From the NCBI GenBank assembly GCA_017632155.1, contig JAGBRZ010000215.1, positions 9,935 through 73,934 of the forward strand: 64,000 nucleotides of DNA. The letters are read 5' to 3'. Below the pieces are notes generated by a model that did not search any database, had not been told where the DNA came from, and saw only the letters and a program-made list of their open reading frames with translations. Origin of the DNA: Clostridia bacterium. GTDB lineage: Bacteria > Bacillota_A > Clostridia > Oscillospirales > CAG-272. Numbering within the stretch: the first letter of the stretch is position 1; every line of letters starts with the position of its first letter. Made by a program: the position numbers and the translations under genes. Shown in pieces: positions 62,814 to 64,000 of this stretch.

Positions 62814-63734
62814 ATGAAAAAGAACGACTACCGCCCCGGCCTGAAAGCCGCCGATTTTATCGCCCTTGACGGGGAAGAAATGCAGACGCTTGCCGCCGCC
62901 GCCGTGGAAAAGGCTATGCAACGCCGCGAGCGCGACAACGGGCAGGACCTTGCCGTTATGCGCCGCAAGTATCAGGAAGACGCGCGGCAGGAGATGATTG
63001 TCCGCGCGTATGATATGGTTTTCGGCCCGTGGATTCACGGCACGATGGACGACGGAACGCCCCGCGCGGAAATGCCCCTTGCGCTGTTTGCCGCGATTGC
63101 CGCCGGGCGCGCTCTTGATAGTATCATCTATCAGGACGGCGGGCACAATGTGAAGTTGTCCGCAAAGGAAGCCCGCGAGCATTACGACGGCGACACAAGC
63201 CGGGCCGTTATTACGTGCAAGCGGCTTTCCGATCCCGTCGCCCCGTCCCCCGAAAGCGCCGCAATCAGCGCGGAATTGCTCCCCCGGATTCTTGAGTATA
63301 TCAGCGGGGACAAGACGCGGGAACACGCCGCCGCCCTGCTTGCGCTGATGTACACCGGGCACACGATCCCGGAAGCCGCCGCGGAAATGGGAATCAAGGA
63401 ACGGCGGGCGCAAGAGGTTTTCCGCGCCGTGTGCAACGCCGCCGCGCTTGTCAAGGTTGCCGACGGCGAAAGCGCCGACCTTGAGCGGCTTATTGCCGCC
63501 GAACGTGAAACCGAATCCAACAACGCAACATACTCCCGCGCATACAAAGACGCCGCCGCCGCCCTGATGAAAGTATCAGACGGAACGCCCCCGGCCCCCG
63601 TCGTCAAGTGGACGGACAAAGAGCCCGCCGCCGCGCTTGACTTGTCCCGTATGACGTACAAAGAACGCATTGATGCATACGCGGAATTTTCCGCCCTTGC
63701 CCGCGCCATTTACACCGCAAACTCGGAAAAGTAA
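62814..63734 (+). CDS. Sigma-factor-like regulator
   Basis: The 306-residue protein has a sigma-region-2-like segment (KYQEDARQEMIVRAYDMVFG, ~52-71), an Ala-rich helical middle and a region-4-like HTH near ~185-205 (HTIPEAAAEMGIKERRAQEV). The layout recalls phage-encoded ECF/sigma-70-like proteins, though the core-binding residues are not certain. GC-rich codons (GCC, CGC, CCC) set it apart from the array. It is transcribed away from the leftward genes across an operator-rich region. AAAGGAA precedes the ATG. Confidence 0.6.
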   Translation: MKKNDYRPGLKAADFIALDGEEMQTLAAAAVEKAMQRRERDNGQDLAVMRRKYQEDARQEMIVRAYDMVFGPWIHGTMDDGTPRAEMPLALFAAIAAGRALDSIIYQDGGHNVKLSAKEAREHYDGDTSRAVITCKRLSDPVAPSPESAAISAELLPRILEYISGDKTREHAAALLALMYTGHTIPEAAAEMGIKERRAQEVFRAVCNAAALVKVADGESADLERLIAAERETESNNATYSRAYKDAAAALMKVSDGTPPAPVVKWTDKEPAAALDLSRMTYKERIDAYAEFSALARAIYTANSEK

Positions 63735-63760
63735 AAGCGCTGCGAGCGATCCCCACAACG

Positions 63761-63788
63761 GCCCGTCCCCGTGGGGGCGGGCTTTTTC
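63761..63788 (+). terminator. Intrinsic terminator after the sigma-like gene
   Basis: GCCCGTCCCC (63761-63770) pairs with GGGGGCGGGC (63773-63782) and is followed by TTTTTCT. It closes the sigma-like gene's transcript. Confidence 0.88.
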
Positions 63789-63802
63789 TATGCCCATGGG
63801 AA

Positions 63803-63845
63803 AAGGGGGAAAAAGGGGGGATAATAGGGGGGATTCAAGGGGAAA
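63803..63845 (+). repeat. Run of G-tracts
   Basis: Four to five tracts of 4-6 G separated by AAAAA, ATAATA and ATTCAA lie directly after the terminator. This could fold as a G-quadruplex on the plus strand. A small AGGGC-AAA-GCCCT hairpin with ATTTTTT follows (about 63847-63868), possibly another terminator. Confidence 0.45.
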
Positions 63846-63868
63846 AAGGGCAAAGCCCTATTTTTTGA

Positions 63869-63964
63869 TATATAGCCTTTATATATATGGCGCAAGGTAT
63901 AGTATAATGGTATAGCTATAAGAGCACACACGGACACACGGACACACACAAAGGCAACGGGAGT
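63869..63964. other. AT-rich and CA-repeat stretch, no gene seen
   Basis: AT-rich DNA with TATATA motifs and a TATAAT at about 63911 is followed by the short tandem repeat ACACGG (CACACACGGACACACGG) near 63928-63950. It may contain a promoter for a gene that begins at the window edge. Confidence 0.35.
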
Positions 63965-64000
63965 ATGGGAGTACCCGAAAGAGAAAAGGGGAAAAAGAGC
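63965..64000 (+). CDS. Possible start of a gene cut by the window edge
   Basis: An ATG at 63965 lies 10 nt after AAAGG and opens a frame MGVPEREKGKKS that runs to the window end without a stop. Only 12 codons are visible, so the call is tentative. Confidence 0.3.
   Translation, partial: MGVPEREKGKKS

Noticed and set aside
62130..63413. 427-codon minus-strand frame
   Set aside because: Only its last 64 codons, starting at ATG 62321 with a ribosome site, look real; the rest reads through the control region and antisense to the sigma-like gene. Its repeated NNA...PVPHG peptides come from the duplicated DNA boxes.
1..64000. CRISPR array, diversity-generating retroelement or transposase
   Set aside because: No regularly spaced repeats, no reverse transcriptase and no IS-type transposase or terminal repeats were seen.

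Overview
The window reads as most of the genome of a temperate, long-tailed (siphovirus-like) phage of a low-to-middle GC Gram-positive host. A gut Clostridia host (Oscillospiraceae/Lachnospiraceae type) is the best guess. Reasons: strong AGGAGG ribosome sites almost everywhere, an XRE/ImmA-like lysogeny switch, YqaJ + DUF1351 + RecT recombination genes, DUF1064 and DUF3789 proteins, an XhlA-type lysis protein, and a crowd of small Cys-rich proteins typical of Clostridia phages. No chromosomal housekeeping gene is seen. Host assignment is inference.

Layout. 0-0.5 kb: end of a Lys/Arg-rich gene, terminators, and an attachment site made of the 3' half of a tRNA-Thr(CGU) gene. Paired 12-bp repeats lie on BOTH sides of this core, which looks like an intact attP and hence a free, excised or circularly assembled phage. 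0.5-2.9 kb: integrase, HExxH protein and CI-like repressor leftward; Cro-like gene rightward; inverted repeats between them. 3-10.4 kb (+): early/replication module (YqaJ exonuclease, DUF1351, RecT, SSB, initiator with internal iteron-like repeats, DnaB-type helicase, DUF1064 nuclease), ending in a clear terminator. 10.5-42.5 kb (+): late module with small and large terminase, portal, protease/scaffold with a probable nested scaffold start, head protein, major capsid, tRNA-Thr(UGU), holin and XhlA-like genes, tRNA-Gln(UUG), connector genes, metallophosphoesterase, tail tube, tape measure, a long adhesion/baseplate locus (FN3-like, Ig-like, LamG-like, InlB B-repeat and carbohydrate-binding modules), a second NlpC/P60-like enzyme and the endolysin. 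A strong bidirectional terminator at 42.6 kb closes it.

42.6-62.3 kb (-): about 55 tightly packed, mostly tiny leftward genes. Recognisable are a cysteine desulfurase, an AP2-like zinc protein, an ADP-ribosyltransferase-like small protein, an ASCH/PUA protein and a second tyrosine recombinase. Many intergenic gaps carry the same leader ATCTGCACAAA just ahead of the ribosome site. 62.3-62.8 kb is a gene-free control region with palindromes and duplicated boxes. 62.8-63.7 kb (+) encodes a GC-rich sigma-factor-like protein, followed by a terminator, G-runs and short repeats to the window edge.

How it works together: integrase and repressor set lysogeny; the 3-10 kb module replicates and recombines DNA; the late module builds and releases virions; the leftward array probably holds host-takeover and accessory functions. 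The most interesting leads are the orphan phage cysteine desulfurase, the ATCTGCACAAA leader regulon, the shared GCAACTTT-type operators, and the right-end control region beside the sigma-like gene.
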